From Rubrivivax benzoatilyticus JA2 = ATCC BAA-35 (GTDB lineage: Bacteria > Pseudomonadota > Gammaproteobacteria > Burkholderiales > Burkholderiaceae_C): a stretch of DNA of 37,373 nt. The stretch is taken from positions 1 through 37,373 of the forward strand of contig NZ_AEWG01000028.1 of NCBI RefSeq assembly GCF_000190375.1. Direction: 5' to 3'. The position numbers and the translations under genes are program-made. Positions within the stretch are counted from its first letter, which is position 1. Every line of letters begins with the position of its first letter. This document shows, piece after piece, positions 9,277 through 16,928 of the stretch. Under the pieces are notes generated by a model that made no database searches, had not been told where the DNA came from, and saw only the letters and a list, made by a program, of their open reading frames with translations.

Positions 9277-9885
9277 ATGCCCGCGCCGTCGATCAAGCTC
9301 GTGATCCTGGGCCGCGACGGCATCCTCAACGAGTACCGCGAGGATCACGTCAAGGGGCCCGAGGAATGGGTCACGATCAAGGGCTCGCTGGAGGCCGTCG
9401 CGCGGCTGAACCACGCCGGCTGGCACGTCGTGCTGGCCACCAACCAGGCCGGCATCGGCCGCGGCATGATCGACATGGTCTCGGTCAACGCCGTGCACGC
9501 ACACATGCAGCGCCAGCTGGCCGCGCTGGGCGGGCGTTTCGACGCCGTGTTCTTCTGCCCGCACACGCCCGAGGAGCAGTGCGACTGCCGCAAGCCGCTG
9601 CCGGGTCTGCTGCTGGAGGTCGGCCGGCGCTACGGCGTCGACCTGAAGAGCGTGCCGATGGCCGGCGACACGGTGCGTGACCTGGTCGCCGCACGCGCCG
9701 CCGGCTGCGAGCCGCACCTGATCCTCTCCGGCCGCGCCGCGGCGCTCGACGACGAGCAGCTGCACCACACGCTGCACCAGGTGCCGGGCGCGCGCGCCCA
9801 TGCCAGCCTGGCGGCTTTCGTCGACTACATCCTGCAGCGCGACCGCAGCCAGCCGCAGGAGGCGGCCGCGGAGGACCGCAGCTGA
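9277..9885 (+). CDS. gmhB: GmhB-like HAD phosphatase with a missing nucleophile
   Basis: A 202-residue HAD-family protein most like D-glycero-beta-D-manno-heptose-1,7-bisphosphate 7-phosphatase of LPS heptose synthesis. Most family features are visible: motif II in LATNQAGIGRGM, the zinc loop CPH...CDC (FFCPHTPEEQCDCRKP), the motif III lysine in CRKP, and motif IV GDTVRDL. Motif I is abnormal: the usual DxDG, where the first Asp is the phosphorylated nucleophile, reads GRDG, with Gly12 in place of Asp while Asp14 stays. By the known mechanism this should cripple phosphatase activity. The ATG at 9277 follows a GAGGAGAAG site. It lies between glyS and plsC with a TGATG overlap to plsC. The family call is good; the activity is doubtful. 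Confidence 0.85.
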   Translation: MPAPSIKLVILGRDGILNEYREDHVKGPEEWVTIKGSLEAVARLNHAGWHVVLATNQAGIGRGMIDMVSVNAVHAHMQRQLAALGGRFDAVFFCPHTPEEQCDCRKPLPGLLLEVGRRYGVDLKSVPMAGDTVRDLVAARAAGCEPHLILSGRAAALDDEQLHHTLHQVPGARAHASLAAFVDYILQRDRSQPQEAAAEDRS

Positions 9886-10683
9886 TGCGCGCCGGCTGGC
9901 TGGCGCGCTCGGCGCTGTACTGGGCCTGGCTGACGCTGACCGTCGTGCCCTGGGCGACGGTGCTGGTGCTGGCCTCGGTCGTCGCGCCCAAGCGTGTCTG
10001 CTACCGCATCTGCGTCGGCTGGGTGACGCTGGCGATCCACAGCGCGCGTGTCATCTGCGGCGTCGACTGGCGCGTGCACGGCATCGAGAACGTGCCGACA
10101 CGTGCCGACCGCCGTTCGGCCGTCGTGCTCGCCGCCAAGCACCAGTCGACCTGGGAGACCTTCGCGCTGCCGATGCTGATGCCGCACCCGATCGCCTACG
10201 TCTTCAAGCGCGAACTGCTGTGGGTGCCGTTCTTCGGCTGGGCGCTGGCGCGGCTGGACATGATCCACATCGACCGCTCGCGCCGCGCCGAGGCCTGGAA
10301 CAAGGTCGCCAAGCAGGGCCGGCGCCTGTTCGACCTGGGCAACTGGGTGATCATGTTCCCCGAGGGCACGCGTGTGCCGCGCGGCAGCCAGGGCGCCTAC
10401 AAGACCGGCGCCGCGCGCCTGGCCATCACCGCCGGCGTGCCCATCGTGCCGATCGCGGTGGCCGCCGGCCGCTGCTGGCCGGCCAAAAGCATGATCTTGC
10501 GGCCGGGCTGCGTCGAGGTCTCGATCGGCGCGCCGATCGACGCCGCCGGCCGCCAGCCCGACGAGCTGATGCACGAGGTCGAAGCCTGGATCGAGACCGA
10601 GATGCGCCGCCTGGACCCCCGAGGCCTATGCGGCCAGGCCCGCCGCGTCGTCGGCCCAGGGCCTGGAGCGCGGCGAGGTGTAG
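9885..10683 (+). pseudogene. plsC: 1-acyl-sn-glycerol-3-phosphate acyltransferase PlsC with a +1 frameshift near the 3' end
   Basis: PlsC acylates lysophosphatidic acid to phosphatidic acid at the inner membrane. The protein has an N-terminal hydrophobic segment, an acyltransferase motif KHQSTWETF (HX4E form of the HX4D box), a substrate region with FPEGTRVPRGS, and IVPIAVAAGRCWP, as in Burkholderiales PlsC. The ATG at 9885 overlaps the gmhB stop. After MRRLDP, a run of five C at 10616-10620 breaks the frame. As written, the frame runs on to 11255 through Arg-rich nonsense over the next gene. Removing one C gives a natural tail beginning EAYAARPAAS and a TAG at 10681-10683, a 265-residue protein. 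This is either a sequencing or assembly error or a true frameshift; the catalytic core lies before it and is intact. Confidence 0.85.
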
Positions 10684-10752
10684 GCGCCGGCTGTCGGCGA
10701 GCTCGGCCTCGGCGCCGCCGTGTTGGCACGCTCGTTGCGTCCGGCGGCGCCG

Positions 10753-11487
10753 ATGAGCCCGCGCACCGACCTGGAACTTGCCTCGCCGGCCCGGCGCCGC
10801 ATCGCCTCCACGCCGGCGACGGCGACGCAGCGCGTCTACGACACGATCCACGCCGCGATCGTCGAGCACCGTCTGGCGCCGGGCACGCGGCTGCGCGAGG
10901 TCGAGCTGGCCGAAGGTTTCGGTGTCTCGCGCACCGTCGTGCGCCAGGCGCTGCACCGGCTGGGCCAGGACCAGATCGTCGAGCTGGAGCACAACCGCGG
11001 CGCGCGCGTGCCGCAGCCGACACGCGAGCAGGCGGCGCAAGTCTTCGACGCGCGCCGCGTCGTCGAGTGCGAGCTGGCGCGGCGCCTGGCCGGCAAGCTG
11101 CGCGCCGAGCAGCGGGCCGAGCTCGAGGCCCTGGTGCGCCAGGAAGCCGAGGCCGAGGCGCGCGGCGACGCGCCGGCGGCGATCCGGCTGTCGGGCGAGT
11201 TCCACCGCGCGCTGGCGCGTTTCGCCGGCAACCCGGTCTTCGTGCGCCTGCTTGACGAACTGCTGCCGACGACCTCGCTGCTGATCGCGCTGTACCAGGG
11301 CGGCAGCGCGCGCACCTGCGCCGCGCACACCCACACCGGGCTGCTGACGGCACTGGCCGGCGCCGGCGGCGGCGCGGCCGGCGAGATGCGCCGCCACCTG
11401 TCGGAGATCGAACGTTCGCTGAGCGTCGGCGACACCGTCGCGCCGACGCCCTTGCGCGACCTGTTCGCGCCCTACCGCGAAACCTGA
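10753..11487 (+). CDS. GntR-family (FadR/FCD type) transcriptional regulator
   Basis: A 244-residue regulator. A winged helix at about residues 25-95 shows RVYDTIHAAIVEHRLAPGTRL and the recognition region GFGVSRTVVRQALHRL. A helical FCD ligand-binding domain follows, with FHRALARFAGNPVF. The metal-site histidine signature of the last FCD helices is only partly kept. I chose the ATG at 10753; a GTG at 10720 would add 11 residues, and neither has a strong ribosome-binding site. It starts inside the read-through frame of plsC but outside the corrected plsC gene. It sits between plsC and ygjP, genes I would expect to be adjacent in this group, so it looks inserted. The effector and target are unknown. 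Confidence 0.88.
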   Translation: MSPRTDLELASPARRRIASTPATATQRVYDTIHAAIVEHRLAPGTRLREVELAEGFGVSRTVVRQALHRLGQDQIVELEHNRGARVPQPTREQAAQVFDARRVVECELARRLAGKLRAEQRAELEALVRQEAEAEARGDAPAAIRLSGEFHRALARFAGNPVFVRLLDELLPTTSLLIALYQGGSARTCAAHTHTGLLTALAGAGGGAAGEMRRHLSEIERSLSVGDTVAPTPLRDLFAPYRET

Positions 11488-11498
11488 GCCGGCTTTCC

Positions 11499-11504
11499 TA
11501 GAAT
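11499..11504 (+). promoter_or_regulatory. -10-like hexamer just before the ygjP-like gene
   Basis: TAGAAT ends 6 bp before the ATG at 11510, so a transcript started from it would begin at or next to the start codon (leaderless). No clear -35 is visible. Confidence 0.4.
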
Positions 11505-11509
11505 CGGGC

Positions 11510-12352
11510 ATGCCGTCCGTGCCCGACGCCGCGTCCACGCACCAGCTCTCGTTGTTCGACGCGCCGCCCGCGCCCGCCGCGCCGCCTGCTGCCGCGCGTG
11601 CGGCAGCGCCGTCGCCGGGTGGTTTCCTGCACCCCCGCGCCCAGCGCGAGATCCGCCTGGGCGAACACCTCGTCGGCTACGAGCTGCGACGCGCACGCCG
11701 GCGCAGCATCGGCTTCGTCATCGGCGCCGAAGGCCTGAGCGTCAGCGCGCCGCGCTGGGTGGCCGCGGCCGACATCGACACGGCGCTGCGCGCCAAGGCC
11801 GGCTGGATCCTGCGCAAGCTGCACGAGCAGCGTGAACGCGGCCGGCGCCTGGCCGCCGCGCGCGTGGACTGGCGCGACGGCGCGACGATCCCCTTCCTCG
11901 GCCGCGACCTCGTGCTGCGGCTGGACCCGGCGGCCACCGGCGCGATGCTCGACGCCGAGAGTGGCACGCTGCGCCTGGGCCTGCCGCAGGGCGCGAGCCG
12001 CGAGCAGTGGCGCGACGCGGTGCAGAGCTGGCTGCAGCGCCAGGCCCGGCGGGTCTTCGAGGAGCGCATCACGATGTTCGCGCCGCAACTGGGTGTGAAG
12101 GTCCGCCGGCTGACGCTGAGCTCGGCGGCCACACGCTGGGGCAGCGCCAGCGCCGACGGCTCGATCCGGCTGAACTGGCGCCTGGTGCACTTCGCGCTGC
12201 CGGTCGTCGACTACGTCGTCACGCACGAACTGGCGCACCTGCGCGAGATGAACCACAGCGCGGCGTTCTGGGGTGTCGTGCGCTCGGTGCTGCCCGATTA
12301 CGAGCAGGCACGCGGCGCGCTGCGCCACGAGGTGCTGCCGGTCTTCGACTGA
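11510..12352 (+). CDS. YgjP-like (DUF45/SprT-type) zinc metallopeptidase-fold protein
   Basis: A 280-residue protein of the YgjP/DUF45 family. A ~45-residue Ala/Pro-rich N-terminal tail begins with MPSVPDAASTHQLSLFD. The core contains RRARRRSIGFVIGAEGLSVS near residue 65 and TRWGSASADGSIRLNWRL near 215. The zinc site is THELAHLREMNHSAAFW, with HExxH plus a downstream His. Families with this fold are metallopeptidase-like; the substrate is not established here. It belongs to the conserved glyQS-gmhB-plsC neighbourhood of Burkholderiales. A -10-like hexamer six bases before the ATG suggests leaderless transcription. Start and frame are well supported. Confidence 0.88.
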   Translation: MPSVPDAASTHQLSLFDAPPAPAAPPAAARAAAPSPGGFLHPRAQREIRLGEHLVGYELRRARRRSIGFVIGAEGLSVSAPRWVAAADIDTALRAKAGWILRKLHEQRERGRRLAAARVDWRDGATIPFLGRDLVLRLDPAATGAMLDAESGTLRLGLPQGASREQWRDAVQSWLQRQARRVFEERITMFAPQLGVKVRRLTLSSAATRWGSASADGSIRLNWRLVHFALPVVDYVVTHELAHLREMNHSAAFWGVVRSVLPDYEQARGALRHEVLPVFD

Positions 12353-12694
12353 CGCGCTGCCGCGCTCACGGCGGCGCCGCGAAGCCCGCACCCTGCAAAC
12401 GTTTGGGGGCGCAATCCGTCCCTCGGCGTATGGGCGTCGGCGGGGTCTTGCGTCACACTTGGCTACACGCTGTCATCACCGTCGGCGCAGGGAATCGGTT
12501 CCAAGAAACCGGCGAGAGGCGGTGGTCCTTCCGGGGGCCGCCGCCCGCTCGATGCCCACCGGGCCTGATCCCGTCGGCCCGCTCCTCCCCCATCCCCCGT
12601 TTTCGCTGCCGGCGCTCGCGTCCTGCCTGGCGCCGCGCTCCGGGCCGGCCCTGAGCCGCGGGCCGGCGCCGCGGCTTACAGTTCGGCGTCCCGC
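12353..12694. other. 342-bp intergenic region with no gene recognised
   Basis: Codon patterns break down and I find no convincing gene on either strand. It holds a hairpin with arms CCGGCCC (12645-12651) and GGGCCGG (12660-12666), and a short hairpin CGGTT/AACCG around 12495-12512. A TACAGT hexamer at 12677-12682 could be a -10 for liuR, with the operator directly downstream. A structured leader is possible, but it matches no riboswitch class that I know. Confidence 0.5.
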
Positions 12695-12716
12695 TTTACG
12701 TTGACGTCAACGTCAC
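12695..12716. promoter_or_regulatory. LiuR-type operator upstream of liuR
   Basis: A 22-bp site with a perfect 16-bp palindromic core, ACGTTGACGTCAACGT (12698-12713). It ends 5 bp before the liuR ATG. It matches the sites at 13171 and 24723 in length, centre and half-site (TTnACGTTnAC), so autoregulation by LiuR is likely. Confidence 0.82.
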
Positions 12717-12721
12717 TCGCC

Positions 12722-13147
12722 ATGGATCCGACGCGCCCGGGCGCCCGCACCTACACCATCACCGAACTCGCGCAGGAGTTCGGCATCACGCCGCGCGCGA
12801 TCCGCTTCTACGAGGACGTCGGCCTGCTGACACCCGCGCGCGAGGGCCGCAACCGCGTCTATGCGCCGCGTGACCGCACGCGGCTGAAGCTGACGCTGCG
12901 CGGCAAGCGCCTGGGTTTCTCGCTGCAGGAGATCAAGCAGCTCGTCGACATGTACGAGTCGCCGTCGGACACCGCGCAGCAGCTGCAGGCCTTTCTCGCC
13001 ACGCTGGCCGCGCACCGGCGCCAGCTCGAGCAGCAGCGCGAGGACCTCGAGCTCGCGCTGGCCGAGATCGCGCAGCACGAGGATCGCTGCCGCACGCTGC
13101 TGGCCGCTGCGGCGCCGCCGCCACGACGTCGGGTCAGCCCTCGTTGA
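12722..13147 (+). CDS. liuR: MerR-family regulator of leucine/isovalerate catabolism, LiuR
   Basis: A 141-residue MerR-family protein. The N-terminal winged helix reads YTITELAQEFGITPRAIRFYEDVGLLTP, with recognition wing GRNRVYAPRDRTRL and the signature GKRLGFSLQEIKQLVDMY. A long dimerisation coiled coil follows (about residues 85-125), and then a short Arg/Pro-rich tail. It lacks the cysteine set of metal-sensing MerR proteins, as expected for LiuR, which responds to a pathway acyl-CoA. I chose the ATG at 12722; a TTG at 12701 lies inside the operator. The start codon follows the operator so closely that the leader is very short or absent. liuA lies 90 bp downstream with its own operator. 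The identity is strongly supported by context. Confidence 0.93.
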   Translation: MDPTRPGARTYTITELAQEFGITPRAIRFYEDVGLLTPAREGRNRVYAPRDRTRLKLTLRGKRLGFSLQEIKQLVDMYESPSDTAQQLQAFLATLAAHRRQLEQQREDLELALAEIAQHEDRCRTLLAAAAPPPRRRVSPR

Positions 13148-13172
13148 GCCGCGCCGCCGGGCCGGGTAGATT
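13144..13172 (+). promoter_or_regulatory. liuA promoter overlapped by the LiuR operator
   Basis: TTGAGC (13144-13149, over the liuR stop) and TAGATT (13167-13172) are separated by exactly 17 bp, a good sigma70 layout. The predicted transcription start falls inside the palindrome that begins at 13171, so a bound regulator would block initiation. Confidence 0.6.
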
Positions 13173-13192
13173 GACGTTTACGTAAACGTCAA
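13171..13192. promoter_or_regulatory. LiuR-type operator upstream of liuA
   Basis: A perfect 22-bp palindrome with half-site TTGACGTTTAC, 44 bp before the liuA ATG and overlapping its promoter. It is the best of the three copies in this window. Confidence 0.88.
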
Positions 13193-13236
13193 CGAGCGGC
13201 CGGCATCGCCCCGGCCGCCTCACCCTGGAGACGAGG

Positions 13237-14415
13237 ATGAGCCTGCCCGGCCTGGACTTCATGCTCGGCGACGACATCGAGGCGCTGCGCGACGCGGTGC
13301 GCGCCTTCGCCGTCGCCGAGATCGCCCCGCGCGCCGCCGAGATCGACCGCAGCGACCGCTTCCCGATGGACCTGTGGCGCAAGCTCGGCGAGCTGGGCGT
13401 GCTCGGCATCACCGCGCCCGAGGAATACGGCGGCGCCGGCCTCGGCTATCTCGCGCACATGGTGGCGATGGAGGAGATCTCGCGTGCCAGCGCCTCGGTG
13501 GGCTTGAGCTACGGCGCGCACAGCAACCTGTGCGTCAACCAGATCCGCCGCAACGGCAGCGAAGCCCAGCGGCAGCGTTACCTGCCCAGGCTGATCAGCG
13601 GCGAGCACGTCGGCGCGCTGGCGATGAGCGAGCCCGGCGCCGGCAGCGACGTGCTGTCGATGAAGCTGCGTGCCGTGCCGCGTGGTGACGCCTACGTGCT
13701 CAACGGCAGCAAGATGTGGATCACCAACGGCCCCGACGCCGACACGCTGGTGGTCTACGCCAAGACCGAGCCCGAGCTCGGCGGCCGCGGCGTCACCGCC
13801 TTCATCGTCGAGAAGGGCATGAAGGGCTTCTCGGTGGCGCAGAAGCTCGACAAGCTGGGCATGCGCGGCAGCCACACCGGCGAGCTCGTCTTCCAGGACG
13901 TCGAGGTGCCGGCCGAGAACGTGCTCGGCGAAGTCAACGGCGGCGCCAAGGTGCTGATGAGCGGCCTGGACTACGAGCGCGCGGTGCTTGCCGCCGGGCC
14001 GATCGGCATCATGCAGGCGGTGATGGACGAGGTCGTGCCCTACGTGCACGAGCGCAGGCAGTTCGGCCGGAGCATCGGCGAGTTCCAGCTCATCCAGGCC
14101 AAGCTGGCCGACATGTACACCGTGCTGCAGGCCGGGCGCTCGTTCTGCTACACGATCGGCAAGAACCTCGACGCGCTGGGCACCGGCCACGTGCGCCGCG
14201 TGCGCAAGGACTGCGCCAGCGTCATCCTGTGGTGCGCCGAGAAGGCCACCTGGATGGCCGGCGAGGGCATCCAGATCTTCGGCGGCAACGGCTACATCAA
14301 CGACTACCCGCTGGGCCGGCTGTGGCGCGATGCCAAGCTCTACGAGATCGGCGCCGGCACCTCGGAGATCCGCCGCATGCTGATCGGCCGCGAGCTGTTC
14401 GCCGAGACGATGTGA
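13237..14415 (+). CDS. liuA: isovaleryl-CoA dehydrogenase
   Basis: An FAD acyl-CoA dehydrogenase that oxidises isovaleryl-CoA to 3-methylcrotonyl-CoA in leucine degradation, passing electrons to ETF. The 392-residue chain is full length for the family. Visible are the FAD/substrate region [12 protein letters not shown] and [11 protein letters not shown], and the C-terminal [20 protein letters not shown]. The catalytic base is Glu247 in [10 protein letters not shown], the position used by isovaleryl-CoA dehydrogenases. The position used by medium-chain enzymes is Gly in [12 protein letters not shown], so this is IVD and not a generic homologue. The ATG at 13237 has a GAGACGAGG site. It is the first gene after the LiuR operator. 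Confidence 0.96.
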   Translation: MSLPGLDFMLGDDIEALRDAVRAFAVAEIAPRAAEIDRSDRFPMDLWRKLGELGVLGITAPEEYGGAGLGYLAHMVAMEEISRASASVGLSYGAHSNLCVNQIRRNGSEAQRQRYLPRLISGEHVGALAMSEPGAGSDVLSMKLRAVPRGDAYVLNGSKMWITNGPDADTLVVYAKTEPELGGRGVTAFIVEKGMKGFSVAQKLDKLGMRGSHTGELVFQDVEVPAENVLGEVNGGAKVLMSGLDYERAVLAAGPIGIMQAVMDEVVPYVHERRQFGRSIGEFQLIQAKLADMYTVLQAGRSFCYTIGKNLDALGTGHVRRVRKDCASVILWCAEKATWMAGEGIQIFGGNGYINDYPLGRLWRDAKLYEIGAGTSEIRRMLIGRELFAETM

Positions 14416-14431
14416 ACGGTCGCGTCAGGAT

Positions 14432-14447
14432 GGCTGCGTAAACTTCC
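14432..14447 (+). promoter_or_regulatory. 16-bp promoter-like motif before the carbonic anhydrase gene (copy 2)
   Basis: GGCTGCGTAAACTTCC, identical to 6187-6202 and again ending 25 bp before an ATG. It lies in the 57-bp gap after liuA and could give the carbonic anhydrase-aceK-thiolase genes a promoter independent of LiuR. Confidence 0.45.
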
Positions 14448-14472
14448 CCGCATCCCATCGACGCCCGCCGCC

Positions 14473-15135
14473 ATGACCCAGACGCTGTCCGACCTGTTCG
14501 CCAACAACCGAGCCTGGGCGGACGAGATCGAAGGCCGCCAGCCCGGTTTCTTCACCAAGCTGCTGCACCAGCAGACGCCGCAGTACCTGTGGATCGGTTG
14601 CGCCGACAGCCGCGTGCCGGCCAACGAGCTGGTGGGCCTGCTGCCCGGCGACCTGTTCGTGCACCGCAACGTCGCCAACGTCGTCGTGCCGACCGACCTG
14701 AACTGCCTGTCGGTGCTGCAGTACGCCGTCGACCAGCTGCGCGTGCGCCACATCATGGTCGTCGGCCATTCGCGCTGCGGCGGCGTGATGGCCGCGCTCG
14801 GCAACCTGCGTGTCGGCCTCGTCGACAACTGGCTGCGCCACGTGCAGGACGTGCGTGACCGCCACCGCGCCCTGCTCGACGGGCTGAGCGCCGACCGGCG
14901 CGTCGACGCGCTGTGCGAGCTCAACGTGCTGGAGCAGGCGCGCAACGTCTGCCGCACGACCATCGTCGAGGACGCCTGGAAGCGCGGCCAGGAGGTCGTC
15001 GTGCACGGCTGGGTCTACGGCCTGCACAACGGGCTGCTGGAAGACCTGTCGATCACCGCCTCGGGGCCCGACGGTGTCGAGCCGGCCTACGAGGCGGCAC
15101 TGGCGGCGCTGCACCGCCGCTTCGGGGACGGCTGA
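14473..15135 (+). CDS. can: beta-class carbonic anhydrase
   Basis: Interconverts CO2 and bicarbonate in the cytoplasm. The 220-residue protein is the length of E. coli Can and has its zinc ligands and catalytic dyad one residue offset: Cys43, Asp45 and Arg47 in GCADSRVPA, and His99 and Cys102 in GHSRCGG. The plant/E. coli-type motif [21 protein letters not shown] is also present. It lies between liuA and aceK, overlapping the aceK start by TGATG. Since 3-methylcrotonyl-CoA carboxylase uses bicarbonate, local supply for leucine breakdown is a reasonable inference. A general housekeeping role remains possible. The start at 14473 is the family start. Confidence 0.96.
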   Translation: MTQTLSDLFANNRAWADEIEGRQPGFFTKLLHQQTPQYLWIGCADSRVPANELVGLLPGDLFVHRNVANVVVPTDLNCLSVLQYAVDQLRVRHIMVVGHSRCGGVMAALGNLRVGLVDNWLRHVQDVRDRHRALLDGLSADRRVDALCELNVLEQARNVCRTTIVEDAWKRGQEVVVHGWVYGLHNGLLEDLSITASGPDGVEPAYEAALAALHRRFGDG

Positions 15136-16928
15136 TGTTCCCGCGCCATCTCGGGGACGGCCGCGCGTACGAAATCGCGCGTGCGATGCTGGACGGCTTC
15201 AACCGCCACTACCGCCTGTTCCGCGAGACGAGCGCCGCCGCCAAGCAGCGTTTCGAGCGCGCCGACTGGCACGGCCAGCAGCGCGCGCAGCGCGAGCGCA
15301 TCGAGTACTACGACCTGCGCGTGGCCGAGACCGTGCAGCGCCTGCGCGACGAGTTCCACGTCGCCGAGCTGTCGATGAACACCTGGCAGCAGGTCAAGCT
15401 GCACTACATCGGCCTGCTGACCGACCACCGCCAGCCCGAGCTGGCCGAGACCTTCTTCAACTCGGTGACCGCCAAGCTGCTGCACCGCAGCTACTTCAAC
15501 AACGACTTCATCTTCGTGCGCCCGGCGATCAGCACCGAGTACCTCGAGAGCGACGAGCCCGGCACGCGCCCGACCTACCGCGCCTACTACCCGACGCACG
15601 GCACGCTGTCCGAGACCTGGCACCGCATCGTGCACAACTTCCAGCTCGACGTGCCGTTCGAGAACCTCGACCGCGACGTCGAGAGCGTGCTGCAGGCGAT
15701 GCTGTCGGAGCTGGGGGGCTTCCGCCCGCGCGCCAACTTCCAGATCCAGGTGCTGTCCAGCCTGTTCTACCGGAACAAGGGCGCCTACCTGGTCGGCAAG
15801 ATCATCAACGGCTTCAACGAGACGCCGTTCGCGCTGCCCATCCTGCACGGCGAGCGCGGCCAGGGCCTGGTCATCGACGCCGCGCTGTTCGGCGAGGACG
15901 ACCTGCTGATGCTGTTCAGCTTCGCGCGCGCCTACTTCATGGTCGACATGGAGGTGCCGTCGGCCTGCGTGCAGTTCCTGCGCTCGATGATGCCGCACAA
16001 GGACCGCTCCGAGCTGTACAGCGCGCTGGGCCTGCAGAAGCAGGGCAAGAACATGTTCTACCGGGACTTCCTGGCCCACCTGCGCTACAGCAGCGACAAG
16101 TTCCGCATCGCCCCGGGCATCAAGGGCATGGTGATGCTGGTCTTCGATCTGCCGTCGTTCCCGTACGTCTTCAAGGTCATCAAGGACTACTACCCGCCGC
16201 AGAAGGAGACGACGCGCGAGCAGATCAAGGCCAAGTACCTGCTCGTCAAGCAGCACGACCGTGTCGGGCGCATGGCCGACACGCTGGAGTACAGCAGCGT
16301 GGCCTTCCCGCGCCACCGCTTCGAGGACGAGCTGGTCGCCGAGCTGCGCCGCTTCTGCGGCAGCCTGCTCGAGGAGGACGGCGACATGCTGATCATCCAC
16401 CACCTCTACATCGAGCGGCGGATGATCCCGCTGAACATCTTCCTGCAGGAGGCGCCACCCGACCAGGTGGCGCACGCCGTCGTCGAGTACGGCAACGCGA
16501 TCAAGGACCTGGTGGCCGCCAACATCTTCCCCGGCGACATGCTGTGGAAGAACTTCGGCGTCACGCGCCACGGCAAGGTCGTCTTCTACGACTACGACGA
16601 GATCGAGTACGTCACCGACTGCAACTTCCGCCGCGTGCCGCCGCCGCGCAATGAAGAGGACGAGATGTCGGGCGAGATCTGGTACTCGGTCGGCCCGAGG
16701 GACGTGTTCCCCGAGACCTTCGGCCCCTTCCTGCTCGGCAACCCGGCGGTGCGCGAGGTCTTCATGGCCCACCACGCCGACCTGCTCGACGCGGCGTTCT
16801 GGCAGACGCACAAGGAACGCATCGCCGCCGGCCACGTGCACGACGTCTTCCCCTACGAGCCGTCCAAGCGGTTTTCGCTCGGCCGGCGCGACGAGCCACG
16901 ACAACACCAGGAGACACGAGATGCCTGA
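15135..16928 (+). CDS. aceK: isocitrate dehydrogenase kinase/phosphatase AceK
   Basis: A bifunctional enzyme that phosphorylates and dephosphorylates isocitrate dehydrogenase, deciding between the TCA cycle and the glyoxylate bypass. The protein is 597 residues (E. coli 578). It has the regulatory N-terminal half with [17 protein letters not shown], the ATP-binding region [20 protein letters not shown] leading into VIKDYYPP, and the metal-binding [17 protein letters not shown]. The ATG at 15135 overlaps the stop of the carbonic anhydrase gene. An earlier in-frame start would run through that gene and is rejected. Its 3' end overlaps the thiolase start by 8 bp. No isocitrate lyase or malate synthase gene is in this window. 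Complete and probably functional. Confidence 0.96.
   Translation: MFPRHLGDGRAYEIARAMLDGFNRHYRLFRETSAAAKQRFERADWHGQQRAQRERIEYYDLRVAETVQRLRDEFHVAELSMNTWQQVKLHYIGLLTDHRQPELAETFFNSVTAKLLHRSYFNNDFIFVRPAISTEYLESDEPGTRPTYRAYYPTHGTLSETWHRIVHNFQLDVPFENLDRDVESVLQAMLSELGGFRPRANFQIQVLSSLFYRNKGAYLVGKIINGFNETPFALPILHGERGQGLVIDAALFGEDDLLMLFSFARAYFMVDMEVPSACVQFLRSMMPHKDRSELYSALGLQKQGKNMFYRDFLAHLRYSSDKFRIAPGIKGMVMLVFDLPSFPYVFKVIKDYYPPQKETTREQIKAKYLLVKQHDRVGRMADTLEYSSVAFPRHRFEDELVAELRRFCGSLLEEDGDMLIIHHLYIERRMIPLNIFLQEAPPDQVAHAVVEYGNAIKDLVAANIFPGDMLWKNFGVTRHGKVVFYDYDEIEYVTDCNFRRVPPPRNEEDEMSGEIWYSVGPRDVFPETFGPFLLGNPAVREVFMAHHADLLDAAFWQTHKERIAAGHVHDVFPYEPSKRFSLGRRDEPRQHQETRDA

Noticed and set aside
6090..9329. 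1079-codon open frame on the minus strand opposite glyQ/glyS/gmhB
   Set aside because: An antisense shadow of high-GC third positions; composition is rich in Arg, Gln, His and Val with no domain, while the plus-strand genes are unmistakable.
12480..12560. possible riboswitch (short hairpin with GGTTCC...AAACCGG near liuR)
   Set aside because: Only a 5-bp stem, and the surrounding sequence does not match the cobalamin, glycine, SAM or SAH consensus patterns that I compared by eye.
14913..15134. longer AceK starting at 14913
   Set aside because: The added 74 residues would overlap the carbonic anhydrase gene out of frame and have Arg-rich shadow composition; the ATG at 15135 gives the family N-terminus.
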